DNA from: JAYOEY01 sp038120295
Lineage (GTDB): Bacteria; Pseudomonadota; Alphaproteobacteria; MPNO01; UBA2964
NCBI GenBank assembly: GCA_038120295.1
Contig: JAYOLL010000001.1
Location: 186,001-250,000, forward strand
Direction of reading: 5' to 3'
Length of the DNA: 64,000 bases
Below, piece after piece: positions 43,589 to 51,655 of this stretch. Position numbers and translations under genes: made by a program. Below the pieces are notes generated by a model. It saw only the letters and a list, made by a program, of their open reading frames with translations, had not been told where the DNA came from and did not search any database. Positions within the stretch are counted from its first letter, which is position 1. Each line of letters begins with the position of its first letter.

Positions 43589-45168
43589 TCGATCAAGGCG
43601 CCGCTATCGTCGGGCAGGGCATCGTCCCGCCACGCGACATGAGCGTCCGGCCGCACAAGCACCAGTTTCCGCTCGAAAAGGCGTATCGCATCCTCATTAT
43701 CGAGGTCGACTATCTTTAACGGTACCTTGTGGTCTATGGCGGCAGCTTCCAGCGACGCAACATCGGTATCGGCCGCGCCCAGCCGCAACAGCACGAACCC
43801 GTCGCCAAACAGATCGAGGGTGGATTTGTCCCCGTCGATCCAGCAATGCGGCGCCCTTGTGCCAGGCCGCGCCGACGGCTTGAGTAGATCCGGGCCCTGG
43901 GGCGGGGAGGTGCCATCGGCGACGCAGATGGGCGAATTCTCGTAGCGCATATAGGCGCGGATCTGGTCCGGGATCGACAGGCTGCGCATCAGGGACTGGT
44001 CTGCTTCGACAGCGGCCGACAGGCTGTCCGCCGCCGGAAGGGCGGAGAGGGCGTCGTACGTATCGGTCGACAAATCGACAAAATGCCGGGCGATCGGGCG
44101 GCACTCTATTTCGTATGACGGGATCAGGTTCGTCCCGCCCCAGCCCTTGAACACCGCCTCGAATTTCCAGGCGAGATTGTAGGCCTCGCTCACGCCGGTA
44201 TGCATGCCCAGTCCGCCGGTGGGCGAGCATTGATGCGCGGAATCTCCCGCAATCAGGACCCGTCCGGGACCGATTTCCGATCCGTAAGTCCGCGCCACAT
44301 AGTCGCGCCGCTCCCAGGGAGAGGTATCGATGATCTCGAACTCGAAATCCTTTCCCATCATACGTTTGAGATAGGAATCGCCAGCGATGTCGGGATCGTC
44401 GTCATGGAAAACCGTCAGGCGCCAGTATTCCTTCCCGTCGATGGCGATCAGCTCCGACCAGCAGCCGGTTTCATCGACCATGCGGTAGAAGCGCGCCCAG
44501 CCCTTGTCGTGCATCGAGGCCAGCCCCGGCGACCGGAAGAACACGTTGACGCTGGTCGCGATGGTACCCAGCCCGTCGAGCGGAATATCGAGCGCATCGC
44601 GAACCTTGCTGCTGCCGCCGTCGCACCCGACCATGTAAAGAGCGGAAATTACGTATGTTTTTTCGTTTTCGCGATCCAGAACGGTCGCGCGGACGCCGGT
44701 TTCGTCCTGCTCGAAGGATTCCAGCTGCGTGTTGTAGCGAATATCGGCTCTGGGCAGGGACTGCGCTTTCTCGGCCAGAATAGGGTCGAAATAGATCTGT
44801 GGGCAGGTACAGGTGCCTTCCGGCGAATATTCCAGATTGCCGCGCTGCATGTAGGACGGCACCTTGAGCCGCGCCAGCTCTTCTCCCAGCAGCCCGTTGG
44901 TGTAGACGAAATCGAGCGGATGGGAGCTCGACCAGACGGCGTTGCGGACCTTGTCCGCGATGCCCCAGCGGCGGCAGAACTCCATGTTCCGGCCGCTGAC
45001 TTGGCTCATGCGCGGCACGCGCAGCCTGCCGTCGCGCCGTTCGACGAGGATGCAGTCGATCCCTCGGATCCCAAGCTCAATCGCCAGCGAAAGCCCAACC
45101 GGACCCGCGCCGACGATCAGGACGGACGTCGAAAAACTGTCGTCACTGATTGCGCTACTGTCAGCCAT
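43570..45168 (-). CDS. FAD-dependent aromatic monooxygenase (PheA/TfdB type)
   Basis: A 532-residue flavoprotein hydroxylase. The dinucleotide-binding GAGPVGLSLAIELG lies near residue 20, the DG-motif-like VGCDGGSSKVRDAL near 186 and the second FAD motif RVLIAGDSAHQCSPTGGLGMHTGVSEAYNLAWK near 300. The C-terminal thioredoxin-like domain of this group is represented by LLRLGAADTDVASLEAA...LVRPDAHVAWR. The enzyme likely hydroxylates a phenolic or related acid. It is the last gene of a minus-strand run with the dienelactone hydrolase gene 12 nt upstream. Confidence 0.92.
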   Translation of the reverse strand: MADSSAISDDSFSTSVLIVGAGPVGLSLAIELGIRGIDCILVERRDGRLRVPRMSQVSGRNMEFCRRWGIADKVRNAVWSSSHPLDFVYTNGLLGEELARLKVPSYMQRGNLEYSPEGTCTCPQIYFDPILAEKAQSLPRADIRYNTQLESFEQDETGVRATVLDRENEKTYVISALYMVGCDGGSSKVRDALDIPLDGLGTIATSVNVFFRSPGLASMHDKGWARFYRMVDETGCWSELIAIDGKEYWRLTVFHDDDPDIAGDSYLKRMMGKDFEFEIIDTSPWERRDYVARTYGSEIGPGRVLIAGDSAHQCSPTGGLGMHTGVSEAYNLAWKFEAVFKGWGGTNLIPSYEIECRPIARHFVDLSTDTYDALSALPAADSLSAAVEADQSLMRSLSIPDQIRAYMRYENSPICVADGTSPPQGPDLLKPSARPGTRAPHCWIDGDKSTLDLFGDGFVLLRLGAADTDVASLEAAAIDHKVPLKIVDLDNEDAIRLFERKLVLVRPDAHVAWRDDALPDDSGALIDQVRGA

Positions 45169-45180
45169 TCCTGGTGGTTC

Positions 45181-45861
45181 CTACATCGACTGAAAACATT
45201 TCAGCGCGGCTGCCCGCGAAGCCTTCGCCGCCGCCTCGTCGTAGCCAGGTTTGTAGGGCATGGCGAAATTATGCGAGGCGCCCGGATAGACGCCGATCTC
45301 GGCATTGGGGTGGCTGGCGTAGGATTTCTTGATCGCGTCTACCTCGTCCATCGGCACGACGGGGTCTTCCTCTCCGAAATGGAAGCTGATGGGGCATCTG
45401 ACGTTGGGCGTTTCGTCGAGATGCTCGCCGATCAGGGTGCCGTGATAGGCAGCTGCCGCATCCACTCCGAGCCGTGCGGCGGCGAGGTGCGCATAGCGTC
45501 CGCCGAAACAGTAGCCCAAAACCCCCACCTTTCCGTTGCATTCCGGTCGCGCCTTCAGATCTGCGATCAGGTCTTCGATATCAAGCATCCCTTGCACCGG
45601 GTCGAAGGCCTCGTAACGTGCGAAGGCCTTTTCCATATCGGCGGTCGGGCCGGGCATGACGCGCCAGAAGATGTCAGGAACCGAGACGACAAAACCGTCC
45701 GCCGCCCAGGCGTCGGCGATTTCCTTCATCTCGTCATCGACCCCGAAAATTGCCGTGATCAGCAGGATGCCCGGCGCAGCCTTGCCGCCGTCAGGCGCGG
45801 ACAGATAACCGGTGAATTCCTCTTTCGCGCGGGTGGTATAGGTAATGTCCCTGCTGGCCAT
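45181..45861 (-). CDS. Dienelactone hydrolase family protein
   Basis: A 226-residue alpha/beta hydrolase with the nucleophile cysteine in VGVLGYCFGGRYAHLAA and the catalytic histidine in PGASHNFAMPYKP, plus an acid in GEEDPVVPMDEVD. This is the DLH triad Cys-Asp-His. Dienelactone hydrolases process ring-cleavage lactones of chlorinated or related catechols. It sits between the alcohol dehydrogenase gene (30 nt) and the flavin monooxygenase gene, supporting a catabolic operon. Confidence 0.9.
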   Translation of the reverse strand: MASRDITYTTRAKEEFTGYLSAPDGGKAAPGILLITAIFGVDDEMKEIADAWAADGFVVSVPDIFWRVMPGPTADMEKAFARYEAFDPVQGMLDIEDLIADLKARPECNGKVGVLGYCFGGRYAHLAAARLGVDAAAAYHGTLIGEHLDETPNVRCPISFHFGEEDPVVPMDEVDAIKKSYASHPNAEIGVYPGASHNFAMPYKPGYDEAAAKASRAAALKCFQSM

Positions 45862-45891
45862 GCTTCTTCTCCCTGTTATCGCGTGCCCATG

Positions 45892-46938
45892 TTACCCAAG
45901 GGTCGGGTCGATGACGATCTTTCCCTTCACGCCGCCGGTTTCCAGCATGTCGTACGCATCGTGCAGGGCCGCCAGCGGCATAATGTGGTCGATGGCGCAG
46001 CTCAGCCGGCCGGTCCTGGCGAAATCTAGCGCCCGTTCGACGTTCTTCCGGCTCGAACCGGCTCCGCCGATCACGCGAAGTCGCCGCAGGTACAGCCGCC
46101 TTGCATCGAGTGGAACCGTGCCGCCGCCATGCGCGCCGGCGGTCACGAGCCTGCCGCTGAAGGCGAGACATTCGAATGCTTTCGGCCAGGTTGTCGGGTC
46201 CGAGATGTTTTCGAACACGACATCGGCGCCGCGCCCTTCAGTGATCTTCATGACCTCTTCGACGAGATCCTGTTCGCGGTAATTGACTCCGTGGTCTGCG
46301 CCGAGCGAAAGGCCGAGTTCAACGCGTTCGTCCGCACCCGCGCCGGCGATCACGGTCGCGCCCATCAGCTTCGCGATCTGGATACCGGTGCTGCCAAGCC
46401 CGCCGCCGGCGCCCATGACAAGGACGGTTTCGTCCGGTTTCAGCCCCGCCTTGTCGTCCAGCAGCTGGATCGCCGTCGGGCAGTGCCGCATGAAGACGGC
46501 GGCTTCCTGAAACGAGATATTGTCGGGAATGACGCGGATGTTGTCAGCCGGCGCGGCGATGTACTCGGCATAGCCGCCCCAGCGCTGGATTCCCATTGTC
46601 GAACCCGACCGGCAATCGGCGTCGTTGCCGGCATTGCAATAGACGCATTCGCCGCAGGGGGAGCGCGAAATCACGACGACGCGGTCGCCAGTTGAAATGC
46701 CTGAAACCTCGTCGCCTGCCTCGACGACCACGCCTGACGGGTCGACTCCCGGCACTAGGGGAAGGGCATCGGCCTTGCCGTAATGTCCCTCGGCCGCCTG
46801 AACGTCGCGCGTGCGGTTGGCCGTAACGGCATGTACCTCGACGAGCACGCCGTCCGGTCCGATTGCCGGGCGCTCGACTTCCGCCAACCGCATGACGTCG
46901 CGCCAGGGGCCGTATTCCCGGATCAGAATTGCTTTCAT
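45892..46938 (-). CDS. Zinc-type alcohol dehydrogenase / quinone oxidoreductase family protein
   Basis: A 348-residue medium-chain dehydrogenase. The structural-zinc cysteine lobe is SPCGECVYCNAGNDADC near residues 92-108, and the Rossmann loop VLVMGAGGGLGSTGIQIAKLMGA. The N-terminal MKAILIREYGPWRDVMRLAEVERP and GVDPSGVVVEAGDEVSGISTGDRV segments are typical of the family. The NAD(P) type and substrate are not decided. Upstream, after a 115-nt gap with a strong palindrome, is the YciI-like gene. Confidence 0.9.
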   Translation of the reverse strand: MKAILIREYGPWRDVMRLAEVERPAIGPDGVLVEVHAVTANRTRDVQAAEGHYGKADALPLVPGVDPSGVVVEAGDEVSGISTGDRVVVISRSPCGECVYCNAGNDADCRSGSTMGIQRWGGYAEYIAAPADNIRVIPDNISFQEAAVFMRHCPTAIQLLDDKAGLKPDETVLVMGAGGGLGSTGIQIAKLMGATVIAGAGADERVELGLSLGADHGVNYREQDLVEEVMKITEGRGADVVFENISDPTTWPKAFECLAFSGRLVTAGAHGGGTVPLDARRLYLRRLRVIGGAGSSRKNVERALDFARTGRLSCAIDHIMPLAALHDAYDMLETGGVKGKIVIDPTLG

Positions 46939-46965
46939 ATTGGTCGCAGGCTCCCAAAGTCTGCC

Positions 46966-47035
46966 CCAGCCCTCTCCCCCTCCTGACCACCCATCAGGAT
47001 ACTCTCGTGGGTGGTCAGGAGGGGGAGAGGGCTGG
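46966..47035. repeat. Perfect 28-bp inverted repeat (intergenic palindrome)
   Basis: Left arm 46966-46993 and right arm 47008-47035 are perfectly complementary over 28 bases, separated by a 14-nt loop (TCAGGATACTCTCG). The arms are CT-rich and AG-rich (CCAGCCCTCTCCC...), a composition shared with the element at 10382-10490. It occupies nearly the whole gap between the YciI-like and alcohol dehydrogenase genes. It may form a cruciform or RNA hairpin; as a REP-like element it may also act as a transcript stabiliser or terminator. Confidence 0.9.
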
Positions 47036-47053
47036 CACCAAATTCCGCATAAG

Positions 47054-47476
47054 TTACTTCGGCGGACCGACCGACCAGCGGCGGTTGTCTATCTCCAGCA
47101 CCCCGTCGGCGAGGTTGAGGGTCATCCGCATGTTGCCCTCGTTGCGCTGCCACGGGATGACGTCGATTTCGCGCTGGCCGTACTTCGTGTAGGGCTCCTG
47201 CATGGCAAGCTCGGTTGCTTCCGCCCGGCTGGCGGCGCGGAAGATCAGCAGCCCGGTGCCGCGCGTCCAACCCTCGTCATCGCGACACGGACCGGCGGCG
47301 AACAGGACGCCGCGTCGCTCCATCTCGCAGAGGAAATCATGGTGCTCAAGCCGCATCTCGGCCTGCGGCTTGGGCGGCTCCGGTGGGTTTTCGGCGGGGC
47401 GCATCATGATCAGGTAACACTGCTCGCGCTGCAGGCCTGCCATCAGTTCTTCTGCTTTTTTTTCTGCGTCGCTCAT
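47054..47476 (-). CDS. YciI-like protein
   Basis: A 140-residue protein. The first residues (MSDAEKKAEELMAGLQREQCYLIMMRPAENPPEPPKPQ) are followed by a YciI-type domain: HHDFLCEMERRGVLFAAGPCRDDEGWTRGTGLLIFRAASRAEATELAMQEPYTKYGQREIDVIPW. It is a small ferredoxin-like protein often located with catabolic enzymes; the role is unknown. It lies six bases downstream of the MBL-fold gene, in the same minus-strand run. Confidence 0.8.
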   Translation of the reverse strand: MSDAEKKAEELMAGLQREQCYLIMMRPAENPPEPPKPQAEMRLEHHDFLCEMERRGVLFAAGPCRDDEGWTRGTGLLIFRAASRAEATELAMQEPYTKYGQREIDVIPWQRNEGNMRMTLNLADGVLEIDNRRWSVGPPK

Positions 47477-47482
47477 CGGTTT

Positions 47483-48361
47483 CTATTCCTCAAGAAATTT
47501 AAAGGCGTACCCGTCGGCGGTGCCGACGACATGGCCTGCGGTCGGACAGGGGAAATGCGCCGGGATCAGCAGGGTATCGGTGTCGGCGATCTCGCTCAGG
47601 ATACGACGCTTGGTCGCCGACGCCGCTTCCATGTCGGTGCATCGGATGGTGCTCCAGCCCGGCTCGAAGACTTGCAGCGGATGGTGGAACGCGTCTCCGG
47701 CGAATAACGCCTTCGTGCCCGCGGATTCGAAATTGGCGCAGCACTGGCCCGGCGTGTGACCGAAAGCCGGGCTAAGATGCAGCAGATCGTTGATCTCGTA
47801 ATCGTCCTCGACGAGGATCGCGCGCCCTGCCTCCACAATGGGCAGGACCGAATCCTCGAAGGACGGGCCGGACGGGTGCGGGCCGTTCTCCTTGTTCCAT
47901 GCCTGCGAGTGCTCGAACTCCTTGCGGCCGAAAATGTACTGCGCGTTGGGAAAGGTCGGCACCCAGCGCCCGTTCTCCAGCTTCGTGTTCCAGCCGACAT
48001 GATCGACATGCAGATGGGTGCAGAACACGATGTCGATATCCTCAAACGTTACGCCCGCCGCAAGGAATTCCGCCCGCCAGCGGTCCTTGGGATAAAGCAG
48101 CCCCTCGCGCCGGTCCTCATGCTCGCCGACGCAGGTGTCGATCAGGATGTTGTGATGCGGCGTTTTCAGGAGAAAGGACTGAAAGGTAAGACACAGCCAG
48201 CCGGTTTCCCGGTCGACAACGAAGTCGGGCAGGGCGGTCAGGTGTTTTTCGACCAGCTCCTTCGTCGCCTTCGGAAACATGTGATAGGGGTCGTGATAGG
48301 GCCCCTCGCGCTCAATGATGCGCGTCAGCGTGACATCTCCGAGCGGCATGGTGTTCTGCAT
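47483..48361 (-). CDS. MBL-fold metallo-hydrolase
   Basis: A 292-residue metallo-beta-lactamase-fold hydrolase. The zinc motif HxHxDH reads FCTHLHVDHVGWN, near residue 105, and the C-terminal histidine lies in IPAHFPCPTAGHV. A middle segment GHTPGQCCANFESAGTKALFAGDAFHHPL contains the third metal ligand region. Such proteins include lactonases and glyoxalase II. In this location it may hydrolyse a lactone or thioester in the aromatic pathway. It is the first gene of the run ending with the monooxygenase. Confidence 0.9.
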   Translation of the reverse strand: MQNTMPLGDVTLTRIIEREGPYHDPYHMFPKATKELVEKHLTALPDFVVDRETGWLCLTFQSFLLKTPHHNILIDTCVGEHEDRREGLLYPKDRWRAEFLAAGVTFEDIDIVFCTHLHVDHVGWNTKLENGRWVPTFPNAQYIFGRKEFEHSQAWNKENGPHPSGPSFEDSVLPIVEAGRAILVEDDYEINDLLHLSPAFGHTPGQCCANFESAGTKALFAGDAFHHPLQVFEPGWSTIRCTDMEAASATKRRILSEIADTDTLLIPAHFPCPTAGHVVGTADGYAFKFLEE

Positions 48362-48486
48362 CGCCTGTCTCCCTTTTTCTTTGGCCGAAGCTTATGGGCG
48401 AGCCGCCCTGGCGTCTACCGGGGGCTCGAACCGCATTAACGGGCAAGCGGGCGCCGATTTGCCAATGGGGAGGCTGGGCGCAGGTT

Positions 48487-49110
48487 CTATTTTCCCGTTG
48501 CGACCCAATTTCGTTCGGCGAGGTAAAAAGCCTCCAGTACTTCAGGGCGGTCATCGCCCAGCAGGTCATGACTGACTTCATAGTTGCGGCTCGTCTCACA
48601 GAAACCGAAAAAGCGGTAAGAGGGGCGCATCGCAATCCCCTTGTTCCAGTCGCTGGGCAGGACATCGTTCGGATTGACCGGCCGCAGGCTGTCGCTTTCG
48701 TATATGGCCTCGAACGAATTGAGCCGCCAGCCGACGTCGGTAAGCACTAGCCGGGAATGGAACCTGACGTGGGCCATGAGGTCCAGTTCGACGCCATTCA
48801 ATGTCAGGCGCTCCGAGATGTTTGCCGGGCTTTCACAGATCGCGCGGCCGCCCTTCTGGTGAAGCTTGGCTGGAAAAACCCGATGCTGGATCATGTTACC
48901 AGCAGCCTTCTTCGCTTTCAGGGCTTCGGCGAAGCCTTCGATGGGACCGTCGAACCAGGTGGTACGCACGGGCGATCCGGGCACGTAGGAACCGACAAGG
49001 CCATCCCAGTCCCCGATGTCGCGGCAAAGAGACTCGAAACGAACGAGATAGAAGATTTCGGCCCGGTCTAGCAGGCCAACGGTTCTCTCTTCGGCACTTG
49101 CGCGTGGCAT
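48487..49110 (-). CDS. SnoaL-like / ring-hydroxylating dioxygenase beta-type protein
   Basis: A 207-residue cystatin-like-fold protein. A start at 49110 follows an AAAGGAAG site, although the frame is open upstream. The stretches IFYLVRFESLCRDIGDWDGLVGSYVPGSPVRTTWFDG and IGIAMRPSYRFFGFCETSRNYEVSHDLLGDDRP recall SnoaL-like or dioxygenase beta subunits. No catalytic alpha subunit is nearby, so it is unlikely to be a true ring-hydroxylating subunit. It diverges from the ornithine-cyclodeaminase-like gene. Confidence 0.6.
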   Translation of the reverse strand: MPRASAEERTVGLLDRAEIFYLVRFESLCRDIGDWDGLVGSYVPGSPVRTTWFDGPIEGFAEALKAKKAAGNMIQHRVFPAKLHQKGGRAICESPANISERLTLNGVELDLMAHVRFHSRLVLTDVGWRLNSFEAIYESDSLRPVNPNDVLPSDWNKGIAMRPSYRFFGFCETSRNYEVSHDLLGDDRPEVLEAFYLAERNWVATGK

Positions 49111-49305
49111 GGGTAGTCTTCCTTTGTGCAGCCGGTGTTCGCTATTTGGAGAAACCGGCAAGCGAAATATTATGGACGGGCAAGAGTTCCGTCCACTGTG
49201 CGCAGAATGCCGGTTTGTACTCGCAGATTGCCGAGAATGGCCGGCCAAGTGTTTCGATCTGCGGAAGAGGGATGTAGGATCGGGGCGCAACATCCGGAGA
49301 AGCCT

Positions 49306-50307
49306 ATGCCCCTAGATGGCGTCCTTTTCATTCCCTATCGCGACACGCTGAACCTGCTGAGCGTCGAGGAGGCGCTGCAGGTCTGCGAAGATGTTTACCG
49401 CATGCATGCGCGCGGCACGGTGCAATGGTCGAACCCGCCGTCCTGGAAGCTCGACGCGGGCGAGCCGTGGCACAATCACTGGCATGTGAAGGGGGCGCTT
49501 CTGACCGATATCCCGACCACCGGGGTGCGCATGTACAACTATTACGACGACGGGGTGCGCAACACGGTCGGACAGCTTGAATGCGCGCGCTACATCCTGC
49601 TAACCGACCCCGCGACCGGCCACGCAAAGGCGATTGTGGAGGAGCACTGGTCCTACGCCATCCGCTCGACCGCGGCAGCCGCCCTGCCGCTGCGCTGGAT
49701 GGCCCCGAAGGACCCGAAAGTGCTGGGGCTGGTCGGTATCGGCACGATGGGCGTCAACATGCTGCGCTGCCTCAACACCATGTTTTCGTTCGAGAAAATC
49801 GTATGCACCTCGCGCCGCCCCGAAACGCGGGAAGCGTTCGCGCAGACCTGGTCGGCGACGTTGGGGATTCCGGTCGAAACCGTGGATACGGTGGAAGAGG
49901 TTGTCCGCGTTGCCGATATCGGCGTCGGCGGGACCACGACGGAGGATATCGTTGCCCGCGAACACTGGGTGAAGCCGGGCGCGACCTATATCTCGCTGGC
50001 GCGCCGCGAAATGGACCCGGCGGGCTGGGCCGCGTTCGACAAGGTCGTGATCGACGGGTGGGACGTGAACATAATCACCAAGGAATTCAAGGCAATGATC
50101 GACGCGGGCGAGTTCTCGCACGAACAGCTGCACGGCGAAATCTGCGATGTCGTGACCGGGGCCGTTCCGGGCCGCGAAAGCGACGACGAACGCATCCTGG
50201 TCCACACGACAGGGCTGGTGTCGCAGGACATCGCCATGTGCCACTACATCTACGAAAAGGCAAAAGAACGCGGCGTCGGCATCGTCCTGCCGCCGACGGG
50301 CGGGTAA
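49306..50307 (+). CDS. Ornithine cyclodeaminase / mu-crystallin family protein
   Basis: A 333-residue protein with the NAD-binding loop LGLVGIGTMGVNML near residue 145 and the N-terminal RMYNYYDDGVRNTVGQLECARYILLTDPATGHAKAIVEEHW. The family includes ornithine cyclodeaminase, L-lysine cyclodeaminase-like and tyramine oxidase subunit B proteins. The ATG at 49306 is preceded by a GGAGAAGCC site. It could be an imine reductase or a cyclodeaminase; substrate unresolved. A 195-bp divergent region separates it from the SnoaL-like gene. Confidence 0.85.
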   Translation: MPLDGVLFIPYRDTLNLLSVEEALQVCEDVYRMHARGTVQWSNPPSWKLDAGEPWHNHWHVKGALLTDIPTTGVRMYNYYDDGVRNTVGQLECARYILLTDPATGHAKAIVEEHWSYAIRSTAAAALPLRWMAPKDPKVLGLVGIGTMGVNMLRCLNTMFSFEKIVCTSRRPETREAFAQTWSATLGIPVETVDTVEEVVRVADIGVGGTTTEDIVAREHWVKPGATYISLARREMDPAGWAAFDKVVIDGWDVNIITKEFKAMIDAGEFSHEQLHGEICDVVTGAVPGRESDDERILVHTTGLVSQDIAMCHYIYEKAKERGVGIVLPPTGG

Positions 50308-50394
50308 AAACGAGAGCAAAATATTCGTATTTTTTTATTGTTTCCGGTGTTATTTGCGTTGTGGACTGACCAGTTTTTTCTAGTGGTATAGCAG

Positions 50395-51450
50395 GTGTCG
50401 ACTGAACCGATTGCCAGGCTCGCATTCCGGGACCTGGGTCCGGGCGCGCTCCATGATCTGTTTCGCGCTGGATCGAAGGTCGTGGTTATCGAAAACGACG
50501 ACAGGGTCCGGATGCTCTGGCGGCGACTGGTAGAGCGTGAAAGCGGCGCAAACCAGCCCGATGAGGAAGTACTTCCATGGGCAGGAAGTTTTCGAGATCT
50601 TGCACGCAATCATTATGCCGGTGGAGATATTTCCCAGAATATCGGGGATATGGTCTGTTCCTCGGAAGGATCGATCGCTTATACGGCCCGCAAATTTCTT
50701 CTGCATCGATCACCGGCCGACGGGGCGTTGAAGACCTTTCCGCCTCATTTCGTATTTGAAGACGAGAAACACGTTATTGCCGATGACCTGCAATCGACGG
50801 CATGGGAACTGGCGTCCGAACTGACGCAGGCGATGATGCCGCCCGGCGCAGCGACGTCCGAGATATGCGTTTCGGTCCAGCGGCTTAAATACGACGAGTC
50901 GCTGGACGATGTGATCCGCAAGAACATCGTCATAGACGACGCGATCGGGACCTGGGCGCAGCGCGGAAGAAGGGTGGATGCGATGGTGACGCGCGCCTCG
51001 GGCCTGCTCGATCACCGTTATGTCCGGGATGCGTTCGGCCTGGCGGGACTGAACGGGTTAATGCGCCGGTTGCTCGATCGTCTGAATGACGGTCAGGCCA
51101 GGCGGGATCCTGTCCGGAAAGCCCTCCCCGGTTTCGAGGTGATTGGCAGGCCGCATACGGATTCCCGCCTTTTCAGCGCAATGTGCAGCCGTCGCGACAC
51201 GGTTCGGACGGAAATCTATGACGGTGCCGAATGGCATGAGCTGCCGGCGGCTCCCGATACGCTGTGCGTGTTCCCGGGCAACGGCATGATCCAGGAGTTT
51301 GGCATCGAACCGACCATGCACCGCATTCTCATGCGCGACGGGGATGCCGCCACGTTTGGCGACAGCGGCAATGTGACGCTGCTGTTCGGCATCACGCCGG
51401 CGGCCAAGTTCGAAGGGGTGTTCGAGGCCTTTCCCGCTTCTTCTGCGTAA
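50395..51450 (+). CDS. Unknown protein with isopenicillin-N-synthase-like 2OG-Fe(II) oxygenase ligands
   Basis: A 351-residue protein that I do not recognise as a known family. It starts at GTG after an AT-rich 87-nt gap. Its C-terminal third looks like a double-stranded beta-helix oxygenase: GRPHTDSRLFSAM (His254, Asp256), a strand EWHELPAAPDTLCVFPGNGMIQ, and FGIEPTMHRILMR (His309, Arg310). That spacing fits the HxD...H iron site and the nearby arginine of the IPNS/DAOCS group. The N-terminal two thirds has no visible repeats. The stop is overlapped by a 12-bp tandem repeat. Iron and 2-oxoglutarate dependence is inferred only. Confidence 0.6.
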   Translation: MSTEPIARLAFRDLGPGALHDLFRAGSKVVVIENDDRVRMLWRRLVERESGANQPDEEVLPWAGSFRDLARNHYAGGDISQNIGDMVCSSEGSIAYTARKFLLHRSPADGALKTFPPHFVFEDEKHVIADDLQSTAWELASELTQAMMPPGAATSEICVSVQRLKYDESLDDVIRKNIVIDDAIGTWAQRGRRVDAMVTRASGLLDHRYVRDAFGLAGLNGLMRRLLDRLNDGQARRDPVRKALPGFEVIGRPHTDSRLFSAMCSRRDTVRTEIYDGAEWHELPAAPDTLCVFPGNGMIQEFGIEPTMHRILMRDGDAATFGDSGNVTLLFGITPAAKFEGVFEAFPASSA

Positions 51451-51520
51451 TTCCACCAGTATTTCCGCCAGTATTTCCGCCAGTAATTCCGCCAGTAATT
51501 CCCCCGATAATTCCGGCAGT
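51449..51520 (+). repeat. 12-bp direct tandem repeat (six units)
   Basis: Six consecutive 12-nt units, consensus AATTCCGCCAGT, run from 51449 to 51520; unit 5 (AATTCCCCCGAT) is the most divergent. The array overlaps the stop codon of the preceding gene. Because the unit is a multiple of three, both strands read through it as short periodic peptides, but no gene in the region uses it. It is an ordinary slippage-prone repeat unless it binds a protein. Confidence 0.9.
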
Positions 51521-51655
51521 CATTCTGGAGGAAAGTCCCGGTCAGCTGCTCTGGCCCGATATATTTATTCGCCGTTAACCATAGAATTTGATTTTCCTGC
51601 CGAGGTCGGGCGTTTAATCTGTGCCCCAATCGTGTAAAACATCGGTTCTGTCCCG

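Noticed and set aside
44200..46029. A 609-codon plus-strand open frame
   Set aside because: It lies antisense to the flavin monooxygenase and dienelactone hydrolase genes, which carry clear motifs.
51264..51578. A plus-strand frame reading the 12-bp repeat as a PPV-type periodic peptide
   Set aside because: It overlaps the oxygenase-like gene out of frame and has no plausible start or function; the periodicity simply reflects the repeat unit.
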